A DNA stretch of 64,000 bases, taken from NCBI RefSeq assembly GCF_030409715.1, contig NZ_JAUFQI010000001.1, forward strand, positions 1,233,001 to 1,297,000, given 5' to 3'. Made by a program: the position numbers and the translations under genes. Each line of letters opens with the position of its first letter. Positions within the stretch are counted from its first letter, which is position 1. The notes under the pieces are model-generated. The model did no database searches, had not been told where the DNA came from, and saw only the letters and a list, made by a program, of their open reading frames with translations. The DNA is from Reinekea marina. GTDB lineage: Bacteria; Pseudomonadota; Gammaproteobacteria; Pseudomonadales; Natronospirillaceae. This document shows positions 16,183-25,841 of the stretch, piece after piece.

Positions 16183-16401
16183 ATGAGATCAGATTTAAGA
16201 ACTAAAATAGTTCAAGTTTGCGATGAGAAAATTGGCAAAAAGGGTGCGTCGGTTGGATTGTCCTTTTATGCGTTTTTTAAAAATAAAAATGATCAGCCCG
16301 AAGTTCTGATGGAAGCGGCTCGTTGGTGGATAGAAACGCATCAGCTCGATCATTTTGAAAAGGCTGTTAAAATTAAGCAGATGGTGCTCTCAGGACAATA
16401 G
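16183..16401 (+). CDS. Small DUF6500-type protein
   Basis: This 72-residue helical protein has conserved-looking segments (MRSDLRTKIVQVCDEKIGKK, GLSFYAFFKNKND, AARWWIETHQLDHFEKA). It resembles a small family of unknown function that I recall as DUF6500. It has no signal peptide or TM. It sits 22 bp after the ABM gene in the same run. Confidence 0.7.
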   Translation: MRSDLRTKIVQVCDEKIGKKGASVGLSFYAFFKNKNDQPEVLMEAARWWIETHQLDHFEKAVKIKQMVLSGQ

Positions 16402-16444
16402 TAGAGCAAAAGCTTATAGTTAATAATAGATTAGGAGAGCGTTT

Positions 16445-17584
16445 ATGTTATTGGCTGTTGTATTGGTGTTGAATACGCTTTTGTTTACGATCTATCTTTT
16501 TATTCGAATTCCGAAACTGAACTTGACGCAAGGCTTGTCTTTAGAAGATAAAATGGCTGCTATTGATCATTGGCTAACAAAAGTCCATAAGGTCGATAAA
16601 TTTAATGGGTCTGTTTTATTAGCGCAACAAGGAGAGGTGCTGTTTAATAAACCGTTCGGTTATAGTGACGAATCTGAATCCACTTTATTAAACGAACGTT
16701 CGTCTTTTAATTTAGCGTCCGTTTCAAAGCAGTTCACGGCGATGGGCATCCTTATCCTGGAGCATCGAGGGGAGTTGTCGCTAGAAGATCCATTGGCAAA
16801 CTATATTCCTGAGCTGTCATTTTATTCAGATATTACCATTCGACATCTGTTAAATCATACCTCAGGCTTACCCGATTATATGCGTGTCGTTAATTCGTTC
16901 TATAAAGGGGAAGATTTAATAACCACCGACAGAGTCTTAGCAGCTTTTCAAACCCTAAAGCCTAATCGTCAGTTTGAGCCGGGTGCAAAGTTTGCCTATA
17001 GCAATACCGGCTATGTAGTTTTGGCTGAGATAATTCATCGCGTTAGCGGTCAGTCATTTCCTGATTTTATGAGCGAGGCCGTTTTTCTGCCTCTCAATAT
17101 GAGAGATAGTCAAATTTATAATCGTTTAAGTACGCAAGAGCCCGAATTTAGAGTGTTTGGTTATGGAAAAAAGCATGGATTGTTCGGGGGCGCTAAGCAG
17201 TCGAAAGACCTAAACGAAATGGACGGGGTGTATGGAGATGGCAGCGTATATTCAAGCGCATCAGATTTAGCATTGTGGGATAAAGCCTTGTATCAAGGCA
17301 CACTTTTACCATTGGATAAAATTCAACAAGCTTTTGAACCAGCCAAACTGAACTCGGGCAAGCTTTCTAACTATGGTTTTGGCTGGGTCATTGACCCTAA
17401 AAGGCAGAGCGTAGAGCATGCCGGCGGTTGGCAGGGGTTTTCCTCGTATATCTACCGCGACTTAATCAATGAAAGTCTCATTGTCGTTTTAGATAACTCA
17501 TCAAACGCGTTGCGCGTGCCGGCGTTCGGGTTCTTATTTAATTCAATTGCTAAAAACCTAAAAAAAGCGATGACTACCGTTTAG
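16445..17584 (+). CDS. Serine hydrolase, class C beta-lactamase/DD-peptidase fold
   Basis: This 379-residue protein has an N-terminal membrane anchor ([19 protein letters not shown]) and an external catalytic domain. The three class C motifs are present: SVSK (SxxK nucleophile) near residue 94, YSN near 182, and HAGG (KTG/HxG equivalent) near 325. These enzymes include penicillin-binding-like esterases, EstB-type esterases and peptidases; true beta-lactamase activity is unlikely for an anchored member. An RBS GGAGAG precedes the ATG. Its last 11 bp overlap the convergent hisF gene. Confidence 0.88.
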   Translation: MLLAVVLVLNTLLFTIYLFIRIPKLNLTQGLSLEDKMAAIDHWLTKVHKVDKFNGSVLLAQQGEVLFNKPFGYSDESESTLLNERSSFNLASVSKQFTAMGILILEHRGELSLEDPLANYIPELSFYSDITIRHLLNHTSGLPDYMRVVNSFYKGEDLITTDRVLAAFQTLKPNRQFEPGAKFAYSNTGYVVLAEIIHRVSGQSFPDFMSEAVFLPLNMRDSQIYNRLSTQEPEFRVFGYGKKHGLFGGAKQSKDLNEMDGVYGDGSVYSSASDLALWDKALYQGTLLPLDKIQQAFEPAKLNSGKLSNYGFGWVIDPKRQSVEHAGGWQGFSSYIYRDLINESLIVVLDNSSNALRVPAFGFLFNSIAKNLKKAMTTV

Positions 17585-18344
17585 CCGGCAGTCTCATTTC
17601 GATACCACGATCCATCATGTGCTGTTTGGCTTCCTGAATCGAGTATTCCCCAAAGTGGAAAATGCTCGCCGCTAAAACGGCATCAGCATGGCCTTCAAGC
17701 ACGCCCTGCGCTAAGTGATCTAAATTTCCAACGCCACCACTGGCAATGACTGGTATATCTACGGCATCAGCAACGGCGCGTGTTAAAGCCAAATCAAAAC
17801 CACTTTTTACGCCGTCTTGATCCATGCTGGTCAGAAGTATCTCACCGGCTCCGTAGTCGGCCATTTTTTTGGCCCATTCGACCGCATTAATCCCAGTAGG
17901 GTTTCGCCCACCGTGGGTGAATATCTCCCAATGATCACCGACCTGTTTCGCATCGATGGCTACCACAATACACTGAGCGCCAAATCGCTGCGAGGCCTCT
18001 TTCACAAACTCAGGGTTATGTATTGCCGCACTGTTTATGCCGACTTTATCGGCCCCTGCATTGAGCATAGCGCGTATATCGTCAACTTTGCGGATGCCAC
18101 CGCCTACTGTGAGTGGTATAAACACTTGGCCAGCAATGGCTTTAACGGTTTCAATCATAGTGTCGCGACCTTCATGCGTCGCGGTTATGTCGAGCATGGT
18201 AATTTCGTCCGCGCCTTGTTCATTGTAACGGCGCGCTACTTCGACTGGATCCCCAGCGTCACGGATATTTAAAAAATTGACGCCTTTAACGACACGGCCT
18301 TGGTCTACGTCTAAGCAGGGAATAATTCGTTTTGCCAGGGGCAT
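17574..18344 (-). CDS. hisF: Imidazole glycerol phosphate synthase, cyclase subunit
   Basis: HisF uses ammonia from HisH to turn PRFAR into imidazole glycerol phosphate and AICAR. The 256-residue (beta-alpha)8 barrel shows the catalytic Asp of [16 protein letters not shown] (residue 11) and the second Asp of IVVAIDAKQ (near 130), with phosphate loops VGGGIR and ASGGVG. The ATG comes directly after the hisH stop. The gene normally lying between hisH and hisF, hisA, is absent here. Its 3' end overlaps a convergent serine hydrolase gene by 11 bp. Confidence 0.97.
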   Translation of the reverse strand: MPLAKRIIPCLDVDQGRVVKGVNFLNIRDAGDPVEVARRYNEQGADEITMLDITATHEGRDTMIETVKAIAGQVFIPLTVGGGIRKVDDIRAMLNAGADKVGINSAAIHNPEFVKEASQRFGAQCIVVAIDAKQVGDHWEIFTHGGRNPTGINAVEWAKKMADYGAGEILLTSMDQDGVKSGFDLALTRAVADAVDIPVIASGGVGNLDHLAQGVLEGHADAVLAASIFHFGEYSIQEAKQHMMDRGIEMRLPAKR

Positions 18345-18995
18345 TTATAAGGTTCCGTTCCATTGGGTGAAATTTTTCAACAGCTGCAAGCCTGCTTCAG
18401 CACTTTTTTCTGGGTGGAATTGGGTTGCAAACAGGTTGTCGCGATAAATCATGGCAGCGAAATCGGTGCCGTAATGGCATATACCCGCACTGTAATTCTC
18501 GTGCGGTTCTACGAAGTAGCTGTGAACAAAATAAAAGTGGCTATCCGATTCAATGCTGTTCCAAATAGGGTGATCTTTGGTCTTTGTAACATGATTCCAG
18601 CCCATGTGAGGGACCTTCATGGGTAAACCGTGTGAATCTATTAACCCTGAAGGAAAGCGATGAACATGGCCGTCAAATTGATTCAAACAGTCTATGCCTT
18701 GATTTTCATCACTGTGGGCCATTAGCGCTTGCATGCCTACGCAGATGCCTAAAAAAGGTTTGCCGCTGGCTAAGTTTTCAGCAACCACTTCATCAACTTG
18801 TTGTCGGCGGATCTCAGCCATGCAATCTCGTATAGCCCCAACGCCAGGTAAAACCACGTGATCGGCTTCTAAGATGCGTGCGCGGTCGTTGGTGATTTCT
18901 ATTTGAAATTGCGGGGCAACAGCTTCTAGTGCTTTAGCGACTGAGTGTAAATTGCCCATGCCGTAATCAATAATGGTGAGAAGTTTTTGACTCAC
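18345..18995 (-). CDS. hisH: Imidazole glycerol phosphate synthase, glutaminase subunit
   Basis: This class I glutamine amidotransferase of 216 residues supplies ammonia to HisF. The nucleophile elbow GICVGMQAL (Cys near 84) and the His-Glu pair in [11 protein letters not shown] near 190 complete the triad. The oxyanion strand [10 protein letters not shown] is present. It overlaps hisB by 4 bp (ATGA type) and abuts hisF, so the three are translationally coupled. Confidence 0.96.
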   Translation of the reverse strand: MSQKLLTIIDYGMGNLHSVAKALEAVAPQFQIEITNDRARILEADHVVLPGVGAIRDCMAEIRRQQVDEVVAENLASGKPFLGICVGMQALMAHSDENQGIDCLNQFDGHVHRFPSGLIDSHGLPMKVPHMGWNHVTKTKDHPIWNSIESDSHFYFVHSYFVEPHENYSAGICHYGTDFAAMIYRDNLFATQFHPEKSAEAGLQLLKNFTQWNGTL

Positions 18996-19582
18996 AAGCT
19001 GCCCTTTGTGGAAGGAATAACATTGCCCATGCGCACATCAACCGACAAAGCCATGCGAAGCGCGCGCCCAAATGCTTTAAAAATTGTCTCAGCCTGATGA
19101 TGAGAGTTTTTACCTTTGAGGTTATCAATGTGCAATGTAACTAGGGCGTGATTCACGAAGCCTTGGAAAAATTCACCGAATAAATCAACATCGAAAGAAC
19201 CGATACGTCCGCGTGTAAATTCACAGTTAAGGTCTAATCCTGGTCGACCAGAGAAATCGATTACAACGCGTGATAAAGCCTCATCAAGCGGTACATAGCT
19301 GTGTCCGTATCGAGTGAGCCCTTTTTTGTCACCCACGGCTTGAGCGATGGCCATTCCCAGTGTTATGCCAACATCTTCTGCACTGTGATGATCGTCGATG
19401 TGGGTGTCTCCATCGCACACAATATCTAAATCTATGAGTCCGTGGCGTGCGATTTGGTCAAGCATATGATCAAGGAAAGGCATGCCAGAATTAAGTTTAG
19501 CTTGGCCCGTACCGTCTAAATTCACGGATACTTTGATCTTAGTTTCATTGGTGTTGCGTTCAACCGTCGCTTGGCGACCCAT
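18992..19582 (-). CDS. hisB: Imidazoleglycerol-phosphate dehydratase (monofunctional)
   Basis: This Mn-dependent dehydratase of 196 residues has duplicated metal-binding HHxxE motifs: [10 protein letters not shown] near 69 and [11 protein letters not shown] near 165, plus [13 protein letters not shown]. The histidinol-phosphatase domain of the enteric fused HisB is absent, as in pseudomonads. Start choice: GAGAG is 1 nt from the upstream ATG but 7 nt from the second ATG (MGRQATVER), so the second is preferred. It is the first gene of hisB-hisH-hisF. Confidence 0.96.
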   Translation of the reverse strand: MGRQATVERNTNETKIKVSVNLDGTGQAKLNSGMPFLDHMLDQIARHGLIDLDIVCDGDTHIDDHHSAEDVGITLGMAIAQAVGDKKGLTRYGHSYVPLDEALSRVVIDFSGRPGLDLNCEFTRGRIGSFDVDLFGEFFQGFVNHALVTLHIDNLKGKNSHHQAETIFKAFGRALRMALSVDVRMGNVIPSTKGSL

Positions 19583-19694
19583 AGTCATCTCTCTTTGATC
19601 ATTGATTTAAATACTGTGGCAACGTATCTTGCCGTCGCTTTGAATAAAATCCATTATATAAGTATGCATCGAATCAAACCAGCCCGGAGTCCTC

Positions 19695-20024
19695 GTGCCA
19701 GTTACAATTTCCAAAATAAGCTCTATTGATCCAAAGACATTAGCCGCTTGTGAGCGTATTTTAGCGTCAATACCTGAATCATCTGCGCTCAACTCACTTT
19801 GGCAACAATACCTAAATAAGCCTGATCAATATACCTTATGGTTAGGGTGGTTTAATGAACGAGTCGTGGGCTTTTTATGGTTAGAAGACCAATGTATTCA
19901 GGGTTTTGCGGTGCATTTAGCAACACAAGGGCGAGGTGTTGGTTCGCGCATGGCTCAGCTCATCAATGAGCATTACCCCGCGGCAAAATGGCCAACTACA
20001 TTGCAGCACTTTGAGCAAAAATAA
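19695..20024 (+). CDS. Short GNAT-fold protein, possibly PanZ/PanM-like
   Basis: This 109-residue protein has the strand pair LWLGWFNERVVGFLWL and acetyl-CoA loop ATQGRGVGSRM. The short length, FNER motif and lack of a full C-terminal half resemble PanZ (PanM), the acetyl-CoA sensor that triggers PanD maturation. That match is tentative, because the end after the CoA loop is shorter than PanZ. It starts with GTG, with GGAG 5 nt before. It is divergent from hisB. Confidence 0.6.
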   Translation: MPVTISKISSIDPKTLAACERILASIPESSALNSLWQQYLNKPDQYTLWLGWFNERVVGFLWLEDQCIQGFAVHLATQGRGVGSRMAQLINEHYPAAKWPTTLQHFEQK

Positions 20025-20096
20025 AAAAGCACCTTCACTGAATAGTGAAAATATCGCATTACAGTAAAACAATAATAGAAATAGGTAAGTAGTAAT

Positions 20097-20882
20097 ATGC
20101 CGTCTTATACCGTAAATATCGATGCTGAATCTCATTCTCGAATCCGTTTATATGATTTCACCACAGGGCAACAAAATTTTTATCAATGGCTTGCAGGTCT
20201 ATTGCCTTCGCTATCTGATAAGCGGGTGTTAGAGCTGGGGGCAGGAAACGGACACCTTTGGCATACGCTTTTGGCTCAGTGTCGGCATACCGAACTCTTA
20301 TTGACCGATATAAACGAAGGCTACTTAAATCAAGCTAAGTTAGAGCTAAGCGAAAGCATTTCAAACGATTGCCAGTTGAGTTTCGGGACCCTGGATATCA
20401 ATGCGTTAAATTTAGGGGGGCAGCGCTTCGATGTCGTGATTGCAAACCATAATTTGTTTTACGCGAAGGACATAGAGTTGGTTTTGTCGCAGATTGCTGA
20501 GCATATAAAGCCTGGAGGTATGTTGGTGTGCTCTACTGTTGGTTCTCAACACTTGCACGAATTGGTCGCACTATTACGCCAAATAGATCGCGAATTACCT
20601 TGGTCCTCGGAAAAATGGGCGGACGTCTTTGGTCTTGAAAATGGCTATCAACAATTAATAAAGAATTTTGACCGTGTCGATCAGTTTGAATACGACAACA
20701 AGCTGCATGTCACTTCAATAGAGCCAATATTGACTTACCTACATAAAACGATGAAGGGAGCATTGTCTCCTTGGGTGACACAGCATGAAGCAGAGTTGTC
20801 CCATTCGTTAGAAACGCTCCTGTCTCAGTCAGGAAAGATAAGGCTCACTCCCGCTTCGGGCTTCTTTATCGCTTACCGTTAA
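20097..20882 (+). CDS. Class I SAM-dependent methyltransferase
   Basis: This 261-residue protein has motif I RVLELGAGNGHLW (near 44-56), an acidic residue at the end of strand 2 (LLLTDINEG), motif II-III RFDVVIANHNLFY, and post-motif HIKPGGMLVCST. The layout is that of small-molecule methyltransferases of the UbiE/BioC/Tam kind, but no subfamily is clear. It lies between a GNAT gene and ntrB. The downstream region holds the ntrBC control sites. Confidence 0.82.
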   Translation: MPSYTVNIDAESHSRIRLYDFTTGQQNFYQWLAGLLPSLSDKRVLELGAGNGHLWHTLLAQCRHTELLLTDINEGYLNQAKLELSESISNDCQLSFGTLDINALNLGGQRFDVVIANHNLFYAKDIELVLSQIAEHIKPGGMLVCSTVGSQHLHELVALLRQIDRELPWSSEKWADVFGLENGYQQLIKNFDRVDQFEYDNKLHVTSIEPILTYLHKTMKGALSPWVTQHEAELSHSLETLLSQSGKIRLTPASGFFIAYR

Positions 20883-20899
20883 CGCACAGTTTTGGTGCG
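20883..20899. promoter_or_regulatory. NtrC-like site 1 upstream of ntrB
   Basis: CGCACAGTTTTGGTGCG matches the NtrC dyad TGCACCA-N3-TGGTGCA at 10 of 14 fixed positions, including a perfect TGGTGC half. It begins just after the methyltransferase stop and could also fold as a hairpin. Confidence 0.5.
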
Positions 20900-20913
20900 T
20901 TAAAACTACTAAT

Positions 20914-20930
20914 TGTACTATTTTGGTGCT
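20914..20930. promoter_or_regulatory. NtrC-like site 2 upstream of ntrB
   Basis: TGTACTATTTTGGTGCT matches the NtrC dyad at 11 of 14 fixed positions. Its centre is 31 bp from that of site 1, about three helical turns, matching the spacing of the paired sites at glnA. It lies about 80 bp before the sigma-54-like promoter. Confidence 0.5.
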
Positions 20931-21003
20931 TTAATTTCAGTATTAAGCGCTAAAGCTGTGCGAAATAGCCGATATACCCTAGTTTTATCCTTGGTGTGTT
21001 GGC

Positions 21004-21019
21004 TGGCCTACTTTTTGCG
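21004..21019 (+). promoter_or_regulatory. Sigma-54-like promoter for ntrBC
   Basis: TGGCCTACTTTTTGCG keeps GG-N10-GC, TGGC and TTGC, with one departure from TGGCA. Transcription would start near 21030, giving a leader of about 25 nt. This fits nitrogen-responsive autoregulation of ntrBC. Confidence 0.5.
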
Positions 21020-21054
21020 TTTCTCTTTAGCAATTAAAAAGTAGGGTGTGAACA

Positions 21055-22131
21055 TTGTTAGCCCAAGAACAGTCATTCAAACGCATTATTGAACATCAAT
21101 TTACAGCCGTTGCTGTTTTAGATGCTGACTTTAGAGTTGTGCATGTAAACCCGTCGGCTGAGTTGCTCATGGTGCGCTCAGCGAATCAGATCGTTGGTCA
21201 GTCATTTTTAGACTCATTTTTAGATTCAACAGAAGTGAGCGAAGTATTACAGGCGGCGGTGAAAGAAGGTGCTTCAGTTTCCGTCCGTTCTAGTACTTGG
21301 GCGTTGGTGCATCGAGAGTCGGTGACCTTAGATTTTATCGTCAGTCCGTTTTTAGAAGATCAAAAGCTCAGTGTCATTGTAGAGATGCTGCCGGCGGATC
21401 GGGCCATAAAAATTAGCCGAGATGAAGGCCTGATCGATCAAACGGAAACCAGTCGCCACCTTGTTCGAGGGTTGGCGCATGAAATTAAAAACCCCTTAGG
21501 TGGCATTCGAGGTGCGGCTCAGCTACTGGCTTTGGAGCTTAATAGCGCGGAGTTGAAAGAATATACTCAAGTGATTATTGAGGAGGCTGATCGGCTTAGA
21601 ACGTTGGTTGACCGCCTGCTCGGTTCTAACCAGCTTCCGAAATTCACGTCCATGAATGTGCATCAAGCGCTAGAGCGAGTTTTTGCACTCATCAATGCTG
21701 AGGCGGGCGATAAAATTATCATTAAACGTGATTACGACCCCAGCATTCCTGATTTTATCGCTGATGAGGCGCAACTTATTCAAGTGTTCCTGAATATCTG
21801 TCGCAATGCTTGGCAATCATTGAGCGATGGTGAGCAATCTCATGGTGAAATCATTCTTCGTACCCGAACCGTTAGGCAGTTTACGATTCGTCAGCAACGT
21901 CACCGTTTAGTCGCTCGCGTCGATGTCATCGATAACGGCCCTGGAGTCGATAAAGACTTGTTAGAAAAAATATTTTATCCAATGATCTCGGGTCGTGCCT
22001 CTGGTACAGGATTAGGGCTTTCATTGGTTCAGCAATTAGTTCATCTACACGGTGGCTTAGTCGAGTGCGATAGCGACTCCGAACAAACTGTGTTTAGTGT
22101 ATATTTACCTTTGGAGGGTGCGCATGACTGA
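21055..22131 (+). CDS. glnL: Nitrogen regulation sensor kinase NtrB
   Basis: NtrB phosphorylates or dephosphorylates NtrC according to PII and nitrogen state. This soluble 358-residue kinase has an N-terminal PAS domain (1-110), the phospho-acceptor H142 in GLAHEIKNPLGG, N-box LNICRNAWQSL, and G-boxes VIDNGPGVD and GTGLGLSLVQQ. It starts at TTG, the only in-frame choice matching family length, with AGGG about 8 nt before. It overlaps ntrC by 8 bp. The gene is also called ntrB. Confidence 0.95.
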   Translation: MLAQEQSFKRIIEHQFTAVAVLDADFRVVHVNPSAELLMVRSANQIVGQSFLDSFLDSTEVSEVLQAAVKEGASVSVRSSTWALVHRESVTLDFIVSPFLEDQKLSVIVEMLPADRAIKISRDEGLIDQTETSRHLVRGLAHEIKNPLGGIRGAAQLLALELNSAELKEYTQVIIEEADRLRTLVDRLLGSNQLPKFTSMNVHQALERVFALINAEAGDKIIIKRDYDPSIPDFIADEAQLIQVFLNICRNAWQSLSDGEQSHGEIILRTRTVRQFTIRQQRHRLVARVDVIDNGPGVDKDLLEKIFYPMISGRASGTGLGLSLVQQLVHLHGGLVECDSDSEQTVFSVYLPLEGAHD

Positions 22132-23542
22132 TCAACCGCTGGTTTGGGTGGTCGATGACGACCGCTCTATTCGTTGGGTGCTTGAACGAGCTATGGGCAA
22201 GCGAGGCTATGAATGCTCGGTATTTGAAAACGGTGAATCCTTGTTAGCAAGGCTTGAGAACCGTGCGCCAGATGTGATTATCAGCGATGTAAGAATGGAA
22301 GGAATGGATGGTTTAGAATTGTTAAATAAAATCCATGAAACGCATCCAGATTTGCCGGTGATCATCATGACCGCGCATTCCGATCTAGACAGTGCCGTGG
22401 CTTCTTTTCAGGGCGGAGCATTCGAGTACTTACCCAAGCCTTTCGATGTAGATGAAGCCACGGCACTCGTGGAAAGAGCGCTAGAGCACAGCGCGCAACA
22501 AGGACCAGCTGCGTTGTCGAATAGCCAAAGTGCTGCGATGGAAATCATTGGTGAAGCGCCAGCCATGCAAGAAGTGTTTCGAGCGATTGGGAGATTGGCG
22601 CAAAGTAACATTACTGTCTTGATTAACGGCGAATCTGGTACTGGTAAGGAGCTCGTCGCTCAAGCTCTGCATCGCCATAGTCCGCGAAAAGAAGAGCCTT
22701 TCATCGCTTTAAACATGGCGGCTATTCCCAAAGATTTGATGGAATCTGAGTTGTTTGGGCATGAAAAAGGTGCTTTTACCGGCGCGCAAAACCAGCGTAG
22801 AGGCCGCTTTGAACAGGCCGATGGTGGTACCTTGTTTTTAGATGAAATAGGCGACATGCCGGCAGAAACGCAAACTAGATTGTTGCGAGTACTTGCCGAC
22901 AGTGAGTTTTATCGAGTAGGGGGTCATACACCCGTAAAAGTGAACGTTAGAATTATTGCAGCGACACATCAAGATTTAGAAAAGCTGGTGGAGCAAGGGC
23001 GTTTTCGCGAAGATTTGTTCCATCGCCTTAATGTTATCCGAATACACATTCCAAAGCTCAGCGATCGACGAGAAGATATTCCAAAGCTATTGAATTTTTT
23101 TCTCCATAAGGCCGCAAAAGAACTCGATGTGGAACCGAAAGTCTTACGCCCTGAAACCGAAGCATTTTTATCGAACCTGCCTTGGCCGGGTAATGTTCGT
23201 CAGTTAGAAAATACCTGTCGATGGATCACCGTAATGGCCTCAAGCCATGAGGTATTGTTGAATGACCTACCACCGGAATTGCGTGATGAATCTGCCGTTG
23301 TTGAAGTGGGTCAGGGCAGTTGGCAGCAAGCCTTGAGAAACTGGGCATCCAGTGAGTTGGCTAATGGCGAAAAGAGAATTTTAGACAGCGCCTTGCCCGC
23401 ATTTGAGCAGGTGATGATTGAAGCGGCACTCAAGCAAACCGCAGGCCGTAAACGTGATGCGGCCGAGTTATTAGGGTGGGGGCGTAATACCTTGACTCGA
23501 AAAATAAAGGAGCTAGGGCTTGAGAGCAGTGATGAAGAATGA
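22124..23542 (+). CDS. glnG: Nitrogen regulation response regulator NtrC
   Basis: This sigma-54 enhancer-binding protein of 472 residues has a receiver domain with D55 in VIISDVRMEG. The AAA+ domain shows Walker A GESGTGKE, the sigma-54 contact GAFTGA and Walker B GGTLFLDEIGD, and there is a C-terminal Fis-type helix-turn-helix (KRDAAELLGWGRNTLTRKIK). The ATG overlaps the ntrB stop, with GGAGGG upstream. It is the likely activator of the sites found before glnA and ntrB. The gene is also called ntrC. Confidence 0.97.
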   Translation: MTDQPLVWVVDDDRSIRWVLERAMGKRGYECSVFENGESLLARLENRAPDVIISDVRMEGMDGLELLNKIHETHPDLPVIIMTAHSDLDSAVASFQGGAFEYLPKPFDVDEATALVERALEHSAQQGPAALSNSQSAAMEIIGEAPAMQEVFRAIGRLAQSNITVLINGESGTGKELVAQALHRHSPRKEEPFIALNMAAIPKDLMESELFGHEKGAFTGAQNQRRGRFEQADGGTLFLDEIGDMPAETQTRLLRVLADSEFYRVGGHTPVKVNVRIIAATHQDLEKLVEQGRFREDLFHRLNVIRIHIPKLSDRREDIPKLLNFFLHKAAKELDVEPKVLRPETEAFLSNLPWPGNVRQLENTCRWITVMASSHEVLLNDLPPELRDESAVVEVGQGSWQQALRNWASSELANGEKRILDSALPAFEQVMIEAALKQTAGRKRDAAELLGWGRNTLTRKIKELGLESSDEE

Positions 23543-23643
23543 AAAGAATGAATTGCATCTAATTCACTGGTGATTATTGGCTATTCTACTTAGAATACGA
23601 AAGTACCATTCCATTCAATCCAGTGATACAAAACGGGGTATAC

Positions 23644-24864
23644 ATGTCCGATATCAAAAAAGTCGTCCTTGCTTATTCAGGCGGGCTAGACACGTCTGTG
23701 ATCGCAAAATGGATCAGTGAAACATACAACTGTGAAGTAGTGACTTTTACAGCCGACTTAGGCCAAGGTGAAGAAGTAGAGCCTGCTCGTGCAAAAGCAC
23801 AAGCGTTAGGCATTAAAGAAATTTTTATCGAAGACTTACGCGAAGAGTTTGTGCGCGATTATGTATACCCAATGTTTCGGGCAAACACCATTTATGAAGG
23901 TGAATATTTGCTGGGCACCTCTATTGCACGACCGTTAATTGCAAAACGCTTAATCGAAATTGCCAACGAAACCGGCGCTGATGCCATTGCTCATGGCGCA
24001 ACGGGTAAAGGTAATGATCAAGTGCGTTTTGAACTGGGCGCTTATGCGTTGAAACCAGGTGTGAAAGTTGTAGCGCCTTGGCGCGAGTGGGAGCTAACCT
24101 CTCGAGAAACTTTAATGGCCTACTGTGAAGAGCATGATATTCCGGTAGATTTCAACAAAGCCGGTAAGAAATCGCCTTATTCCATGGACGCTAATCTGCT
24201 ACACATTTCTTACGAGAGTGGCATTCTAGAAGACCCTTGGGTTGAAGCAGAAGAAGATATGTGGCGTTGGTCTGTTAGCCCAGAGGCCGCACCAGATACA
24301 CCTACCTATATCGAATTAACCTATGAAAAAGGTGATATTGTTGCAATTGATGGCAAAGCAATGTCACCCGCTGAAGTGCTGACTTACTTGAACAAAGTGG
24401 GCGGTGACAATGGCATTGGTCGAATAGATATCGTTGAAAACCGATACGTCGGTATGAAGGCGCGTGGATGCTATGAAACGCCGGGCGGCACCATCATGTT
24501 ACGTGCTCACCGTGCGATAGAGTCCATTACCTTAGATCGTGAAGTCGCGCATTTAAAAGACAGTCTCATGCCGAAATACGCCGAGTTAATTTACAATGGT
24601 TACTGGTGGAGCCCGGAACGTAAAATGATGCAAGAGATGATCGACTCTTCTCAAGAGCATGTAAATGGAGACGTTCGCCTTAAACTTTACAAAGGGAATG
24701 TTATCGTTGTGGGTCGCCGCTCAAATGACACATTGTTTGACGAAAATATTGCCACGATGGAAGACGATGCTGGCGCCTATGATCAACAAGATGCCGAAGG
24801 CTTCATTAAGCTGAACGCACTGCGATTAAAAATAGCCGCCTCAAAAGGACGCAGCCCTCTTTAA
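23644..24864 (+). CDS. argG: Argininosuccinate synthase
   Basis: ArgG joins citrulline and aspartate with ATP in arginine synthesis. The 406-residue protein begins [19 protein letters not shown] with the PP-loop. It also has the second nucleotide/citrulline segment [13 protein letters not shown] and the [15 protein letters not shown] segment. The start is the ATG preceded by GGGG at 6 nt; an upstream in-frame ATG seven codons earlier is not conserved in the family. It is monocistronic here, about 100 bp after ntrC. Confidence 0.97.
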   Translation: MSDIKKVVLAYSGGLDTSVIAKWISETYNCEVVTFTADLGQGEEVEPARAKAQALGIKEIFIEDLREEFVRDYVYPMFRANTIYEGEYLLGTSIARPLIAKRLIEIANETGADAIAHGATGKGNDQVRFELGAYALKPGVKVVAPWREWELTSRETLMAYCEEHDIPVDFNKAGKKSPYSMDANLLHISYESGILEDPWVEAEEDMWRWSVSPEAAPDTPTYIELTYEKGDIVAIDGKAMSPAEVLTYLNKVGGDNGIGRIDIVENRYVGMKARGCYETPGGTIMLRAHRAIESITLDREVAHLKDSLMPKYAELIYNGYWWSPERKMMQEMIDSSQEHVNGDVRLKLYKGNVIVVGRRSNDTLFDENIATMEDDAGAYDQQDAEGFIKLNALRLKIAASKGRSPL

Positions 24865-24915
24865 ATCAGTCTATACTCCTCTTATTGTGCGAAATACGGT
24901 GCAATAAGGGGAAGT

Positions 24916-25323
24916 ATGCGTAGCTTTATCCGACACCCAACAGACATTCCTATCAACTGTGTGTTGCAAGATCACTATTACTGTATACGTAATGCATTGC
25001 TAGATGTCAGTGCTGGTGGCCTCAGTTTTAGTACCGATTATTACCTTCCGCCGGGCGAGCTGATTCAAGTAAATATATACGTTCAAGAGCCTAGCTTTGA
25101 AGCTACCTGTAAGGTCATGTGGTGTAAAAAGGTGGACCATTACTATCATGTCGGCGTTAAGTTTGAAAACGAAGCAGAGGCTTTCGGCTTTCGAATGGTT
25201 GAGCAGGTCTGCCACATAGAGCATTACAAACGATATGTGTTGAACCGAGAAGGGCGCAATTTAGATGGTCAGCAAGCCGCCGAAGAATGGATTGACAAAT
25301 ATGCTGGCGACTTCCCCAGGTAA
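24916..25323 (+). CDS. PilZ-domain protein (c-di-GMP binding)
   Basis: This 135-residue single-domain protein has both c-di-GMP contacts of the PilZ family: RxxxR in RSFIRHPTDIPI at residues 2-6, and the D/NxSxxG motif in LDVSAGGLSFS near 30. A strand with VGVKF follows. It is a soluble c-di-GMP effector whose partner is unknown. It follows argG by about 50 bp. It is a candidate reader of signals made by the diguanylate cyclase in this window, but nothing links them directly. Confidence 0.87.
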   Translation: MRSFIRHPTDIPINCVLQDHYYCIRNALLDVSAGGLSFSTDYYLPPGELIQVNIYVQEPSFEATCKVMWCKKVDHYYHVGVKFENEAEAFGFRMVEQVCHIEHYKRYVLNREGRNLDGQQAAEEWIDKYAGDFPR

Positions 25324-25388
25324 AAGAATTGAAACTATCTCAACTTTTGCATGTCTTGATCTCTACAAGTTAAAAAACGAGACCAATC

Positions 25389-25841
25389 ATGAAACGCTTA
25401 TCCAATTTTTTATCTCTAATATGTGTCATATTGATCGGCACTTCGGTGGCTTATTCTGATACCTTCAGAAATAAAAATGATCAGAACGTAGCTATTAATG
25501 GTTTCGACACCGTTGCCTATTTTTCAAACTCACGAGCTGTAATGGGTCAATCTGATTACCAAGTGCAACATGCTGGTGCAATTTGGTACTTTTCATCACA
25601 AAAAAATAAAAATATTTTTGAACAAAATCCACCCAAATACACCCCTCAATTTGCCGGCCATTGCGCCAATGGGCTCAGTGATGGGCACTTAGTTTTGGCT
25701 GATCCAAGCCTTTTCAGGGTGATCGATGGAAAGCTATATTTATTCTTTTCAAAGTGGGGGCGGGCACAATGGGCGATGAGGCAATCGTCACAGATTGCGC
25801 TGGCTGAGCAGAACTGGACCGAATTTAAAACATCGTTTTAA
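25389..25841 (+). CDS. Exported YHS-domain protein
   Basis: This 150-residue protein has a signal peptide (MKRLSNFLSLICVILIGTSV, cleavage probably after AYS) and a YHS domain: NGFDTVAYFSNSRAVMG, IWYFSSQKNKNIFEQNP, YTPQFAGHCANGLS. YHS domains are linked to metal handling and are often found in periplasmic proteins of marine bacteria. The role is not known. No metal transporter adjoins it. Confidence 0.83.
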   Translation: MKRLSNFLSLICVILIGTSVAYSDTFRNKNDQNVAINGFDTVAYFSNSRAVMGQSDYQVQHAGAIWYFSSQKNKNIFEQNPPKYTPQFAGHCANGLSDGHLVLADPSLFRVIDGKLYLFFSKWGRAQWAMRQSSQIALAEQNWTEFKTSF

